From Consotaella salsifontis (GTDB lineage: Bacteria > Pseudomonadota > Alphaproteobacteria > Rhizobiales > Rhizobiaceae): DNA of 64,000 bases. Positions 8,566-17,684 of the stretch are shown here, in pieces. The notes below the pieces were generated by a model. The model was not told the DNA's origin. It was given only the letters and a program-made list of their open reading frames with translations, and made no database searches. The translations under genes were made by a program, and so were the position numbers. The stretch lies in NCBI RefSeq assembly GCF_900167365.1, contig NZ_FUXL01000009.1, positions 62,001-126,000 of the forward strand, read 5' to 3'. The first letter of the stretch is position 1, and the number at the start of each line of letters is the position of its first letter.

Positions 8566-8586
8566 GTAATATATAATATGTATTAC
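8566..8586. promoter_or_regulatory. Putative GntR operator upstream of MFS permease
   Basis: A 21-bp imperfect palindrome, GTAATATATAATATGTATTAC, has 9 of 10 symmetric pairs matching. It contains, on the minus strand, the exact 13-mer TAATACATATTAT found at 5770-5782. It lies 18-38 bases before the permease start codon, overlapping the likely promoter. Confidence 0.6.
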
Positions 8587-9004
8587 CAATTTTGAGCGAA
8601 GTGCAAGAGAGGGCGCTGCGGCAAACCGCTCCGCATTGCCCCTAACGAAGATATGCGGCGCCGTCGCAGAGCCGGAAAAATGCGAGGAGGCGTCATTTTC
8701 CTCTCCTCCTCTCGGGGGATGAAGAGACCTCGGCGGAAATCGCCTGCTCGCCAGCGAACGGTTGAGGTGGATCATCGCGCCCCCCTGCCCGGCACGGCTT
8801 CCTTGGCCGTCCGGCTGCACGGCAAAGAACCCAAGGCGCGCCGACGAACCTCTTGTCGGTGACTTCGCCGTGAGCCCCGCCTTCATGCCATTCCCGCCCG
8901 ACCGCGATGAGAATCCTGTCCATACTTTTGAGAAGCCACGCTATCCTCCGCACCGGCGAGCGGCCGTACGATCCCACCAATCGAAACAAGAGGGAGAGGC
9001 GGCG
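8587..9004. other. Intergenic region without recognised gene
   Basis: 418 bases between the divergent MFS permease and deoC genes. Open frames here have no family resemblance and are judged non-coding. It should hold the promoter for the deoC operon; an AGGGAG ribosome site sits at its right end. No other feature is seen. Confidence 0.5.
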
Positions 9005-9706
9005 ATGATCGATTTTTCGGATCGCGCGCAGGTCGCCAAGGCCATCCAGTACACCAACGTTAATCCGGATCTGACCCGCGAGGGGCTGCTCGCGCACGTC
9101 AAAACCTGTGCGGAGTACGGGTTCGACGCCGCGATGGTGCCGCCCTGCTGGGTGCGGCTCGCCAAGGCAGAGCTCAAGGGAACTGGAGTCAAGGTCGCCT
9201 CGACCGTCAACTTCCCCATGGCCAACGACACGTTGGAGATGAAGCTCGCGGTGGTCCGGCTGCTCGCCAAGGAGGGCGCGGACCAGTTCGACTTTCCGCC
9301 CAATCCCGGTCTGCTGCTGGGCGGCGAGGAAAAGGAATACGCCGCCGAGCTGCGTGAAGTGACGCGGGTCGCTCACGAAGAAGGCATGGTACTCAAGGCC
9401 ATGCTGGAGTTCGGCTACATCACCACGCCTGATCTCAAGGCCAAGGCGGCCCGCTTTGCCAGCGAGGCCGGCATCGACTGGGTGAAGCAGTCGAGTGGCT
9501 GGGGCAAAGGCGGCTGCGAGGCCACCGTCGAGGACGTCAAAATTCTCAAGGCAAACATCACCGCGCCGTGCAAGGTCAAGGTGTCGGGCAAGGTCAACAC
9601 GCGCGAGAAGATGAAGGCGCTGTTCGAAGCCGGCGCCGAGTTGGTCGGCACGAGTTCGGGTCCGGCCATCGTCGACGGCATCGAAGGCAATCCGAACGCC
9701 TATTGA
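9005..9706 (+). CDS. deoC: Deoxyribose-phosphate aldolase family protein
   Basis: 233 residues from ATG 9005. The DeoC barrel landmarks are seen: GFDAAMVPPCWV near the start, a Lys in AGIDWVKQSSGWGKGG at the Schiff-base position, and a second Lys in CKVKVSGKVNT where DeoC has its auxiliary Lys. DeoC cleaves 2-deoxyribose 5-phosphate to glyceraldehyde 3-phosphate and acetaldehyde. The region AKEGADQFDFPPNPG differs from the common EIDMVIN segment, so a related phospho-sugar is possible. A ribokinase gene follows 40 bases later, giving a kinase-aldolase pair. Confidence 0.8.
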   Translation: MIDFSDRAQVAKAIQYTNVNPDLTREGLLAHVKTCAEYGFDAAMVPPCWVRLAKAELKGTGVKVASTVNFPMANDTLEMKLAVVRLLAKEGADQFDFPPNPGLLLGGEEKEYAAELREVTRVAHEEGMVLKAMLEFGYITTPDLKAKAARFASEAGIDWVKQSSGWGKGGCEATVEDVKILKANITAPCKVKVSGKVNTREKMKALFEAGAELVGTSSGPAIVDGIEGNPNAY

Positions 9707-9746
9707 CGCGATCTTTCGCAATCATCGTTCGTCGGGAGGATCAACG

Positions 9747-10664
9747 ATGTCAGTGCTTGTTTTCGGGAGCTATGCCAAGGCGCTGGTGATGACCGCCGCG
9801 CGCATTCCGACGATCGGCGAGACCTTGCTCGGCAAGGATTTTCGCCAGACTTTCGGCGGCAAGGGCTCGGATATGGCGGTGCAGGCGGCCCGGCTCGGCT
9901 GCGCCACGGAATTCGTCGGCGTCGTCGGCGACGACGCCTTCGGCCACGAATTCATCGCACTCATGAAGGCCGAGGGCATCGGCATCGCCGGGCTCAGGGT
10001 GACGGGCGAACAGCCCACGGGTGCCGGCTTCATCATCAAGGACGAGGCGGCCCGCAACATCATCGTCGTCGACATGGGCGCGAATGCCCTTTTCGGTCGT
10101 GCCGATGTCGATCGCGCGCTTGGCGGGCTCGCCGCGCCCAAAGTGGCGCTCGCCCAGCTTGAAATTCCGCTCGATACCGCGCTGTACGGCCTTTCTGCCG
10201 CCCGCGCGAAGGGCGCGACGGCCATTCTCAATCCCGCCCCGGCGCTGCCCCTGATCGGCCAGGACCTTTCCATGGTCGATATTCTGACGCCGAACGAAAC
10301 CGAGGCGCGCGTCGCGCTCGGTCTTTCGCCGGACGATCCGAGAGACAACGCCGAAATCGCCGCCGAACTGATGAAGACCGGCTGCGGCGCCGTTGTCATG
10401 ACGCGCGGCGAGGATGGCGTTCTCGTTCATGACGGGCAGAAAACTCTGACCCTGCCGGCCTTCAAGGTCGACCATGTCGACAGTAACGGCGCCGGCGACA
10501 GCTTCAACGCCGCGCTCGCCGTCGCCCTCGCCGAGGGACGGGCATTGCCCGATGCCGCCCGCTTCGCATCGGCGGTAGCGGCCCTCTGCTGCACCCGCTG
10601 GGAGACGGTGCCCTCGTATCACACGCGGGCGGAGGTCGAGCGCTTTTTGAAGGAATCCGCCTGA
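9747..10664 (+). CDS. rbsK: Ribokinase (PfkB family)
   Basis: 305 residues. It has the N-terminal substrate-binding GGKGS turn and the C-terminal NGAGDSFNAA signature with the catalytic Asp. Length and order match RbsK, which phosphorylates D-ribose (or deoxyribose in DeoK-type enzymes) at O5 using ATP. GGGAGGA lies before ATG 9747. The usual second residue of the turn motif is Asn; here it is Ser-Asp, a small variation near the sugar site. Neighbours deoC and rbsD suggest pentose or deoxypentose use. Confidence 0.85.
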   Translation: MSVLVFGSYAKALVMTAARIPTIGETLLGKDFRQTFGGKGSDMAVQAARLGCATEFVGVVGDDAFGHEFIALMKAEGIGIAGLRVTGEQPTGAGFIIKDEAARNIIVVDMGANALFGRADVDRALGGLAAPKVALAQLEIPLDTALYGLSAARAKGATAILNPAPALPLIGQDLSMVDILTPNETEARVALGLSPDDPRDNAEIAAELMKTGCGAVVMTRGEDGVLVHDGQKTLTLPAFKVDHVDSNGAGDSFNAALAVALAEGRALPDAARFASAVAALCCTRWETVPSYHTRAEVERFLKESA

Positions 10665-10700
10665 GACAGGCAGGCGAGGCGACATGAGGAGGATCACGTC

Positions 10701-11201
10701 GTGAGACCAAACCGCATTCTTCACCCTGAGCTGGCGCGCGCCCTGGCGACGCTCGGCCATACGGACATCGTGCTCGTCACCGACGCGGGCTTTCCAATTC
10801 CCGCCGGTGCCAACCGCATCGATCTCGGCTTCTACGAGGGCCTGCCGGACATCTGCGACATCCTGCGCGTGCTGCGCCAGGAGATTTTCGTGGAGGAGGT
10901 CCACTTCGCGACGGAGGTGCGCGACCGCAATCCCGACCTCTACGCCAACCTCCAGGAGATCTACACCGGCGCCGGGGCCGTCTTCAAAGGCACGACGCAC
11001 GAGGAGCTGTGTGCCGACTATGCGAAGCGTGCCAAGGTGATCATCCGTTCGGGATCGTTCAATCCGTGGGCCAACATCGCGCTCATCGCCAGCACCGATC
11101 CCTTCGCCTGGTTCAGCCCCGAGTCCAATACCAAGGTGCTGCCTGCCTATGAGGAGCGGCGCCGCCTGATGACGGAGAAGGTCGTTCCCGCTCTCGCCTG
11201 A
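10701..11201 (+). CDS. RbsD/FucU-family sugar pyranase/mutarotase
   Basis: 166 residues from a GTG start at 10701, supported by GAGGAGG 8 bases upstream. The segment LGHTDIVLVTDAGFPIP carries the catalytic-region His and Asp of RbsD/FucU. These decameric enzymes convert pyranose to furanose forms or interconvert anomers so that the kinase gets its substrate. At 166 residues it is longer than a typical RbsD (~139), so it may be a RbsD/FucU-like enzyme with another sugar. It follows rbsK by 36 bases in the same operon. Confidence 0.8.
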   Translation: MRPNRILHPELARALATLGHTDIVLVTDAGFPIPAGANRIDLGFYEGLPDICDILRVLRQEIFVEEVHFATEVRDRNPDLYANLQEIYTGAGAVFKGTTHEELCADYAKRAKVIIRSGSFNPWANIALIASTDPFAWFSPESNTKVLPAYEERRRLMTEKVVPALA

Positions 11202-11233
11202 GGGGGGGGGAGACGCCGCCTTACGACGACAGC

Positions 11234-11259
11234 CGTTCCGGCGCCGGAGCGCCGGAACG
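11234..11259 (+). terminator. GC-rich hairpin after rbsD-like gene
   Basis: CGTTCCGGCGC and GCGCCGGAACG form a perfect 11-bp stem with a 4-base loop, 33 bases after the stop codon and followed by CCAAAAA on the plus strand. It could be an intercistronic stabiliser or partial terminator before the Gfo/Idh gene. Confidence 0.45.
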
Positions 11260-11299
11260 CCAAAAATCGACCATCGACAACCATGACAGGGAGGACGTC

Positions 11300-12421
11300 A
11301 TGTTTGGCAATCCCTTCGCGGGACTGAATCTCGCGATCGACCCGGTTCTGCCGGAGCGCAAGGACGCGCGCATCGGCTGCATCGGTTCCGGCTTCATCAT
11401 GCGCGACTGCCATCTCGTCGCCTACCGGGAAGCGGGCTTCAACCCGGTAGCGATCGCCTCGCGCACCCGCGACAACGCGGCCGCCGTAGCCGAGCGTCAC
11501 GGCATCGGGAAGGTTCACGACAGTTGGCAAGATTTGGTCAGGGACCGCGACATCGAGATTCTCGACATCGCGCTGCCGCCGGATGCGCAGCTCGAGGTGG
11601 TGCGCGAGGCGGCCAAGGAAGCCGGCCACATACGCGGCATTCTCTGCCAGAAGCCGATGGCGATGACGCTCGCCGGTGCCCGTGAGATGGTAGAGCTTTG
11701 CGAGCGCGCCGGCATCACGCTCGCCGTCAATTCAAACATGCGCTACGACCAGTCGATCCGGGGGCTCAAGTCCCTGCTGGACCAGGGCGCTCTCGGCGAG
11801 CGTGTGCTGGCGACGATCGAGATGCGGGCGATCCCGCACTGGCAGGATTTCTGGCGCGTCTACGACCGGGTGGAAATCCTCAACATGGGCATCCACCACA
11901 TCGACGCCTTCCGCTATCTCTTCGGCGATCCCGAAAAGGTCACGGCGATCACCCGGTCCGATCCGCGGACGCGGTTCAGGCATATCGACGGCATCTCGCA
12001 ATACACCTTCAAATATGCCGACGACTTCATGGCCACGAGCCTTGACGACGTCTGGGCCTGGCCGGGCGGCGAGAGCGAACCCGACATCTATATCAAGTGG
12101 CGGGTCGTCGGCACGGAGGGCCTGGCGCAAGGCACCATCGGCTGGCCCAGATATCCGATCCGCACGCCGAGCACCCTCACCTTCACCTCGAATCTCATGC
12201 GGCGCGGCTGGATCAGCCCGAGCTGGGACAAGGTGTGGTTTCCCGACGCCTTCGTCGGAACCATGGCGCAGCTGCTGCGAGCGGTCGAAAGCGGCACGAC
12301 GCCCGAGATTTCGGGTCGCGACAACCTGACGACGCTTGCCTGTGTGGAGGCCTGCTACCGCTCGATCGCCGAGGAGCGAACGGTGGGTCTCGGCGAGATC
12401 GTCCGGGACATGCTGGCCTGA
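11300..12421 (+). CDS. Gfo/Idh/MocA-family NAD(P)-dependent sugar oxidoreductase
   Basis: 373 residues. The Rossmann fingerprint is RIGCIGSGFIMRDCH; the family Lys-Pro pair is in GILCQKPMAM, and ILNMGIHHIDAFRYL carries the conserved His region of the substrate domain. The family oxidises or epimerises sugars, inositols and their acids. It lies 98 bases after rbsD-like and 31 bases before an isomerase gene, so it probably belongs to the same sugar operon, but no specific substrate can be named. Confidence 0.8.
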   Translation: MFGNPFAGLNLAIDPVLPERKDARIGCIGSGFIMRDCHLVAYREAGFNPVAIASRTRDNAAAVAERHGIGKVHDSWQDLVRDRDIEILDIALPPDAQLEVVREAAKEAGHIRGILCQKPMAMTLAGAREMVELCERAGITLAVNSNMRYDQSIRGLKSLLDQGALGERVLATIEMRAIPHWQDFWRVYDRVEILNMGIHHIDAFRYLFGDPEKVTAITRSDPRTRFRHIDGISQYTFKYADDFMATSLDDVWAWPGGESEPDIYIKWRVVGTEGLAQGTIGWPRYPIRTPSTLTFTSNLMRRGWISPSWDKVWFPDAFVGTMAQLLRAVESGTTPEISGRDNLTTLACVEACYRSIAEERTVGLGEIVRDMLA

Positions 12422-12452
12422 TCAAACTCAACGAAAAAGTGGGAGAGAGACA

Positions 12453-13355
12453 ATGATACCGGTCGGAATCTTCAGCGGATATTTCCCCTACGACCTCGCC
12501 ACCGTAATCGACAAGGTCAGGGGGCACGGCTTCAGCACGGTCCAGTTGGACCTGTCCTTCAAGGACCTCGACTTCACGCCGGGTAATGTCACGCGGCAGA
12601 AATGCCACAAGGTGCGCGATACCTTCCGCCGCGCCAATCTGCCGATCTGCGCAATCTCGGGCTACACCAACATCGTCCACCCCGATCGCGCCGAACGCGA
12701 GCGGCGGGTCGGCTATCTGACGGAGATCATCCGCAGCGCCCGCGATCTCGGCACGCCCTACGTCATCTCAGAGACGGGCACGTTCAACACCGAGAGCGAC
12801 TGGGTCGACCATCCGCGCAACAAGACGCCGGAGGGCTACCAGGAAGCACTCGACGTCATCGCCGGCCTTGCGCAGGAGGCCTACGACCATGGGGCGATCT
12901 TCCTGGTCGAGAACTACGTCAACAACGTCGTCGGCTCGGTGAAGGAGGTCCTGCGCCTGTTCGCCGACCTGCCGCATCCGGGCCTCGGCCTGCTGATGGA
13001 CCCGACGAACTATTTCGACGGCACCAACATCGACAATGTCGAGGCCACCATCAACGAGATGTTCGACGCGCTCGGAGAACGTATCAAGATCGCCCATGCC
13101 AAGGACTGCAAGCGGGCGGAGGACCAGGGCGAGAAGCATGTCGAGATCGAGGGGCCGGAAGCCAACACCTTCCGCGGCGCCGGCGCCGTCGAGCTTCCGG
13201 CCGCCGGCCTCGGCGTCCTGAACTACGAGCTCTATCTCAAGCGTCTCAGCCGGCTTCATCCGAACATTCCGCTGATCATCGAGCATCTCGACGAGGACGA
13301 TGTTCCGCGCGCCAAGGCCTTCGTTGACGATACGCTGGTCAAGATCGGCGCCTGA
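12453..13355 (+). CDS. Sugar phosphate isomerase/epimerase (xylose isomerase-like TIM barrel)
   Basis: 300 residues from ATG 12453 with GGGAGAGA upstream. The layout is that of the AP-endonuclease-2/xylose-isomerase-like family: ISETGTFNTESDW, FLVENYVNN (metal-ligand Glu), GLLMDPTNYFDG, KIAHAKDCK and LIIEHLDEDD supply acidic and His metal ligands on successive strands. Members isomerise or epimerise ketoses, inososes and hydroxypyruvate. Cotranscription with the Gfo/Idh gene is a common pairing in inositol and rare-sugar pathways. Exact reaction unknown. Confidence 0.78.
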   Translation: MIPVGIFSGYFPYDLATVIDKVRGHGFSTVQLDLSFKDLDFTPGNVTRQKCHKVRDTFRRANLPICAISGYTNIVHPDRAERERRVGYLTEIIRSARDLGTPYVISETGTFNTESDWVDHPRNKTPEGYQEALDVIAGLAQEAYDHGAIFLVENYVNNVVGSVKEVLRLFADLPHPGLGLLMDPTNYFDGTNIDNVEATINEMFDALGERIKIAHAKDCKRAEDQGEKHVEIEGPEANTFRGAGAVELPAAGLGVLNYELYLKRLSRLHPNIPLIIEHLDEDDVPRAKAFVDDTLVKIGA

Positions 13356-13380
13356 CGAGGAGCCGCGCCCTCCGACAGCG

Positions 13381-13412
13381 GCCGTGCCCGACGCCGAAGC
13401 ACCGGGCACGGC
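13381..13412. terminator. Inverted repeat between convergent genes
   Basis: GCCGTGCCCG and CGGGCACGGC form a perfect 10-bp stem with a 12-base loop between the convergent isomerase and aspA genes. It could stop transcription in both directions, though neither side has a strong T-tract. Confidence 0.5.
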
Positions 13413-13445
13413 AAGACGCTGCGGCCCTCGTGTTTTCCGACGCGG

Positions 13446-14903
13446 CTACTCAGCGGCGGACGTCGCGGCCGGGACCGTCTCCGCATGGGCGTGGAGCACG
13501 AAGGCGTGAGGCCGTGTCAGTTCGTCGGGCTGGAGGATCTCGTCGAGACGCTCGCGCGTCAGTAGCCCCATCGTCAGCACCACATCATAGACGCTGAGCC
13601 CGCTTGCCAGCGCGTGTTTGGCCACCGCCGTGGCGTTGGTATAGCCGATATAGGGGTTGAGCGCCGTGACGATGCCGATGGAGTTCTCGACGGTGCGGCG
13701 CAGATGCTCGCGGTTGGCGGTGATGCCGACGACGCAGCGCTCGCGCAAGGTATCGCAGGCGGCGCTGAGGTGCGTGAGGCTCTTGAACAGGCTGTAGGCG
13801 ATCACCGGCTCGAAGGCGTTGAGCTGGAGCTGGCCCGCCTCGGCCGCGAAGGTCACGGTGGCGTCATTGCCGATCACCTCGAAGGCCACCTGGTTGACGA
13901 CTTCCGGGATCACCGGATTGACCTTGCCCGGCATGATGCTGGACCCCGCCTGGCGCGGCGGCAGGTTGATCTCCCCGAGTCCGGCGCGCGGGCCCGAGGA
14001 GAGAAGCCTCAAGTCGTTACAGGTCTTCGAGAGCTTGACGGCAACTCTTTTCAAAACCCCCGAGAGCTGAACGAAAGCGCCGCAGTCCTGGGTTGCCTCG
14101 ATCAGGTTCCCCGCCGTACTGAGCGAGACGCCCGTGATCCTTGAAAGCGTGGCGCAGACTTCAGCGGCATAGTCGGGATGAGCGGTAATGCCCGTGCCGA
14201 TGGCGGTGGCGCCGAGATTGATTTCGCTGACCAGCGCCGATGCCTCGCGCAGCCGCTCCTGATCCTCGCCGAGCATGACGGCATAGGTGCGGAACTCCTG
14301 CCCGAGCGTCATCGGCACCGCGTCCTGGAGCTGAGTGCGCCCCATCTTGAGCACGTCGGAGAATTCGTCCGCCTTCGCCTCGAACGCCAGACGCAGCTCG
14401 CCCATCGCCTCGACGAGACGCCCGATCAGCCCGTGCAGCGCCAGCTTGATCGCCGTCGGGTACACGTCGTTCGTGCTCTGGCTCATGTTGACGTGTTCTA
14501 TGGGATGAAGATGCGCGTATTCACCACGCTGCCGGCCGAGCAGTTCGAGCGCGCGGTTGGCGATGACCTCGTTGGCGTTCATGTTGGCAGAAGTGCCGGC
14601 ACCGCCCTGGATGACGTCGACGACGAAATGGTCGTGCAGGGCGCCCTGCCGGATCTCAGTCGCGGCCTGGGCGATGGCGCGGGCTCGCTCGGCATCGATG
14701 AGGCCGAGGCGTTGATTGGTGAGCGCCGCCGCCTGCTTGATCGCGGCAAGGGCCACGATGAAGTCGGGATAGGTTTTCATCGTGATGCCGGTGATCGGAA
14801 AGTTCTCAACCGCGCGCGCGGTGTGGACGCCGAAATAGGCATCGGCTCGAACAGGCATGTCACCCAGCAAGTCGTGCTCGGTACGAAACCCTGAACCAGA
14901 CAT
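13446..14903 (-). CDS. aspA: Aspartate ammonia-lyase
   Basis: 485 residues from ATG 14903, with AAGGAG 6 bases upstream. The fumarase/aspartase signature GSSIMPGKVNPV contains the catalytic-loop Ser. SANMNANEVIANRA and HVNMSQSTNDVYPTA are the other conserved superfamily blocks. Length fits AspA (478 in E. coli). The enzyme deaminates L-aspartate to fumarate plus ammonia. A DcuC-type dicarboxylate carrier and an M20 peptidase lie just upstream on the same strand, which supports aspartase over fumarase. The C-terminal ~30 residues are a divergent tail. Confidence 0.9.
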   Translation of the reverse strand: MSGSGFRTEHDLLGDMPVRADAYFGVHTARAVENFPITGITMKTYPDFIVALAAIKQAAALTNQRLGLIDAERARAIAQAATEIRQGALHDHFVVDVIQGGAGTSANMNANEVIANRALELLGRQRGEYAHLHPIEHVNMSQSTNDVYPTAIKLALHGLIGRLVEAMGELRLAFEAKADEFSDVLKMGRTQLQDAVPMTLGQEFRTYAVMLGEDQERLREASALVSEINLGATAIGTGITAHPDYAAEVCATLSRITGVSLSTAGNLIEATQDCGAFVQLSGVLKRVAVKLSKTCNDLRLLSSGPRAGLGEINLPPRQAGSSIMPGKVNPVIPEVVNQVAFEVIGNDATVTFAAEAGQLQLNAFEPVIAYSLFKSLTHLSAACDTLRERCVVGITANREHLRRTVENSIGIVTALNPYIGYTNATAVAKHALASGLSVYDVVLTMGLLTRERLDEILQPDELTRPHAFVLHAHAETVPAATSAAE

Positions 14904-15081
14904 GATTTTCTCCTTCGCGGGTCTCGGTCCGACAGGACCCGCGTGTTCTTCATTCGAACGATCGGTGGCGGTCACGGCAGTAATGATCCTGGTCGAGTGC
15001 CGGGGCGGCCGACGCACCTGGATAAGCAGTTCCCGTTTGCCCCGGCAGCAACAACGACGGGTACGCTCCCGCCGAAAGACA

Positions 15082-16218
15082 TCAACGGCCGGTCAGTTCG
15101 TGGACCAGTTCAGCCAAAACCGAGAACCTCGGTGCGAGGCTGTCCAATTCGAGATACTCCGCCTCGCTATGGGCCGCGCCGCCGATCGGCCCCATGCCGT
15201 CGAGCGTCGGGATGCCCAGCGCGGCGGTGAAGGCGCCGTCCGAGCCGCCGCCCGTCGCCTGCCACCCGATCTTCACCCCGAGGCGTGCGGCGATGGCATC
15301 GACCTTGGCACAAAGGGCCATGGTTTCCTCCGTCGGGTTCATCGGCGGCCGGGTCAGCCCGCCGGAGACGCTGGCCGTGACGCCGGCGACAAAGGGGCGG
15401 CGGACCATCTCGTCGAGCGTGGCCTGGACCAGTTCGGCCTGATCGAGCGACACCAGCCTGACGTCCAGCGCCATTTCCGCCTTGTCGGCGATAGCATTGA
15501 CCGCCGTTCCGCCGGACACGAGGCCCGCATTGAGGTTCAGCCCCTTTTGCAGATCGGTCAGTCCATGCAGGGCGACCACCCAATGAGCCAATTCCTCGAT
15601 CGCGCTCGCGCCCTTCTCAGGATCGACGCCGGAATGAGCGGCCTTGCCGTGGAAGGAAATCGCGTAGCGGCAGCTTCCCTTGCGCTGGTTGACGAGGTTT
15701 CCGTTCGCACGAGCGGGTTCGAGCACCAGCGCGTAGCGGCTTTTGGCACCGATTTCCTCGAGCCACGGGCGGGCATGGACCGAGCCGATCTCCTCATGGC
15801 TGTTGAGGGCAATGCAGATGGAGGGAATGGTGCCGCCGGCCTGCGAAAGAGCCTCGGCCAGATGAAGCGCATAGAGGCTGCCGGACTTCATGTCCATGAC
15901 GCCAGGGCCAAATGCCCGGTCGCCTTCGGTTCTGAACGGTCGCGCCTTGGCGGTTCCCTTCGGGAAGACCGTGTCGAGGTGTCCGAGAAGCAGAATATCG
16001 TAATGATCCGCGCAACCAGGGCTCAGAACTTCCAGGCAAGGGCCGAGCGACGGCTCGACGATCCTCTCCCGGACCTGCCAGCCAATCGCGCTGAAGCGCC
16101 GCTTGAAGAACTCGGCGACCTTGGCAACGCCTTCCCGGTCACGACTGCCGCTGTCGATGTTGACGATGAATTCCAGGTCCTTGAGGTAGCCCTGGATATC
16201 AAGTGGGCGGAGAGCCAT
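15082..16218 (-). CDS. M20-family metallopeptidase (glutamate carboxypeptidase-like)
   Basis: 378 residues from ATG 16218. The two-zinc site residues are visible: HLDTVFPKG (His, Asp), GVMDMKSG (bridging Asp), NSHEEIGS (catalytic and ligand Glu), and C-terminal GGAAHSEAEY (His). The dimerisation domain carries KGSCRYAISFHGKAAHSG. The closest pattern is the CPG2/ArgE-like branch that removes C-terminal glutamate or cleaves N-acyl amino acids. No signal peptide is seen, so it is cytoplasmic. Between dcuC and aspA it may release aspartate or a similar amino acid from an imported conjugate (inference). Confidence 0.83.
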   Translation of the reverse strand: MALRPLDIQGYLKDLEFIVNIDSGSRDREGVAKVAEFFKRRFSAIGWQVRERIVEPSLGPCLEVLSPGCADHYDILLLGHLDTVFPKGTAKARPFRTEGDRAFGPGVMDMKSGSLYALHLAEALSQAGGTIPSICIALNSHEEIGSVHARPWLEEIGAKSRYALVLEPARANGNLVNQRKGSCRYAISFHGKAAHSGVDPEKGASAIEELAHWVVALHGLTDLQKGLNLNAGLVSGGTAVNAIADKAEMALDVRLVSLDQAELVQATLDEMVRRPFVAGVTASVSGGLTRPPMNPTEETMALCAKVDAIAARLGVKIGWQATGGGSDGAFTAALGIPTLDGMGPIGGAAHSEAEYLELDSLAPRFSVLAELVHELTGR

Positions 16219-16310
16219 TGAAAACGCCTTTTCAGTATCACGTCTCGATTGACGATGATGCACGGGCGGATCCAAGGCCGCCCGTGCCTGGTATCGAACG
16301 CGTTTCGTCC

Positions 16311-17684
16311 TCAGGCGAACACGGCGAAAAGCAGGACGGTGACGATCCCGCCCATGACCGGCAGGACGGTCCGGCGAACGATCTCGAACGGTGTGCATTC
16401 ACCGGCGTCGCTCACAGCGATGATCACGCCGGCGACGGGAGACATCGAGCGGGCCAGCCCGGCCGTCAGCTGCATCGGCAGCAGCATCGACACGGGAGCG
16501 GCGCCGAAGCCGGCGGCGACATTGGGCGCCAGATGTCCGAATGAGAAGAAGGCCGCGTTGCCGGAGCCGACGATGACCGTCACGACGATGACGATGAGGC
16601 ACATGACCAGGGTCATCGCGGTAACGCCCAAGCCGGCGTTTTGCGCAGTGTCGATCAGGAAGCCGACCATGCCGATGGTCTTCAGGCCTGATGCAAAGAC
16701 CTCCGCGCAGATGATCAACGACACGATGCGGCCGAACATGTGGCCCATGCCGTCGAAGAAGGCCATGAAGCCCTTGAACACCTTCTGGCCATTGCGATGG
16801 CGGATGAGTTCGAACACGAAGGCCAGCAGCACGCCGATCAGCATGGCCGTGACGACGTCGAGCTTAATGGAGCTGACCAAAAGCTTGCTGAAGACCAGGA
16901 TCAGCGTCAGCGGCACCATGGGCAGCAGGGCATAGTAGGTCGGTGCTCGCGATCCCCCGTCATTTTCATCGGCACCCGCATGGAGAGCCTCTGCCTCGAC
17001 GACGTGTCCGCGGCGACCGTCGAAATAGCGGCCGCTGACATAGGTCAGGACCATGACCACCAGAATGACGGCGATGCTGACCGGAAGCTGATATTGGACG
17101 AAATAGACCGAAACATCGAGCCCGGCGGTCTTGGCCGCGAGATTGACGTTGCCGGAGGCCGGACCGAGATCGAGCATGGCCGTCGTGCCGATCATCGCGG
17201 CGGCGGCCGCGCGACTGACGCCGAGACGAACCAAAGTGGGGAAGAAGGTTGCCAGCAGGAGCATGGCAAGTCCGGCCGCGCTTGGAATGAAGATATTGAG
17301 GACCTGTCCGACGCCATATCCCAGCGCCAGAACCACATAGGGCGCGTTGAGCAACTTCAGAGGGCGGATCGCGATGTCAACCATGGCATCGGTCGCGCCA
17401 ATCTTGTCCATGTACTTCGAGAAGCCGCCAGCCGCCATGATGATCATGCCAAGGCCGGCCGTCCTGACGGACAGGTTCTCGCTGGCGTAGTTGAAGATGT
17501 CAAAGAAGGCCAGCCCCGTCGAATCAGACTTTCCGAAAAGGATCGATGTTTCCGGGGAAATGACGAGGGTGAGACCCAGCAGCAGCAGCCCCGCGACAAT
17601 AAGTACGGTGTGCGGCTGATAGTTTCTTATGATGAGCCAGGCCACCGCTATCGTAACCGCGAACCCCACCAGAAAACCTAGCAT
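16311..17684 (-). CDS. dcuC: DcuC-family C4-dicarboxylate carrier
   Basis: 457 residues, almost wholly hydrophobic with 10-12 membrane segments. Conserved stretches include GMIIMAAGGFSKYMDKIGA, NIFIPSAAGLAMLL and, near the end, GLARSMSPVAGVIIA, typical of the C4-dicarboxylate uptake C family. E. coli DcuC (461 residues) exports succinate or exchanges fumarate and aspartate across the inner membrane. With aspA downstream, uptake of aspartate or an aspartyl compound and release of fumarate/succinate is plausible. GGAGGGGAGAAG precedes the start at 17684. Confidence 0.83.
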   Translation of the reverse strand: MLGFLVGFAVTIAVAWLIIRNYQPHTVLIVAGLLLLGLTLVISPETSILFGKSDSTGLAFFDIFNYASENLSVRTAGLGMIIMAAGGFSKYMDKIGATDAMVDIAIRPLKLLNAPYVVLALGYGVGQVLNIFIPSAAGLAMLLLATFFPTLVRLGVSRAAAAAMIGTTAMLDLGPASGNVNLAAKTAGLDVSVYFVQYQLPVSIAVILVVMVLTYVSGRYFDGRRGHVVEAEALHAGADENDGGSRAPTYYALLPMVPLTLILVFSKLLVSSIKLDVVTAMLIGVLLAFVFELIRHRNGQKVFKGFMAFFDGMGHMFGRIVSLIICAEVFASGLKTIGMVGFLIDTAQNAGLGVTAMTLVMCLIVIVVTVIVGSGNAAFFSFGHLAPNVAAGFGAAPVSMLLPMQLTAGLARSMSPVAGVIIAVSDAGECTPFEIVRRTVLPVMGGIVTVLLFAVFA

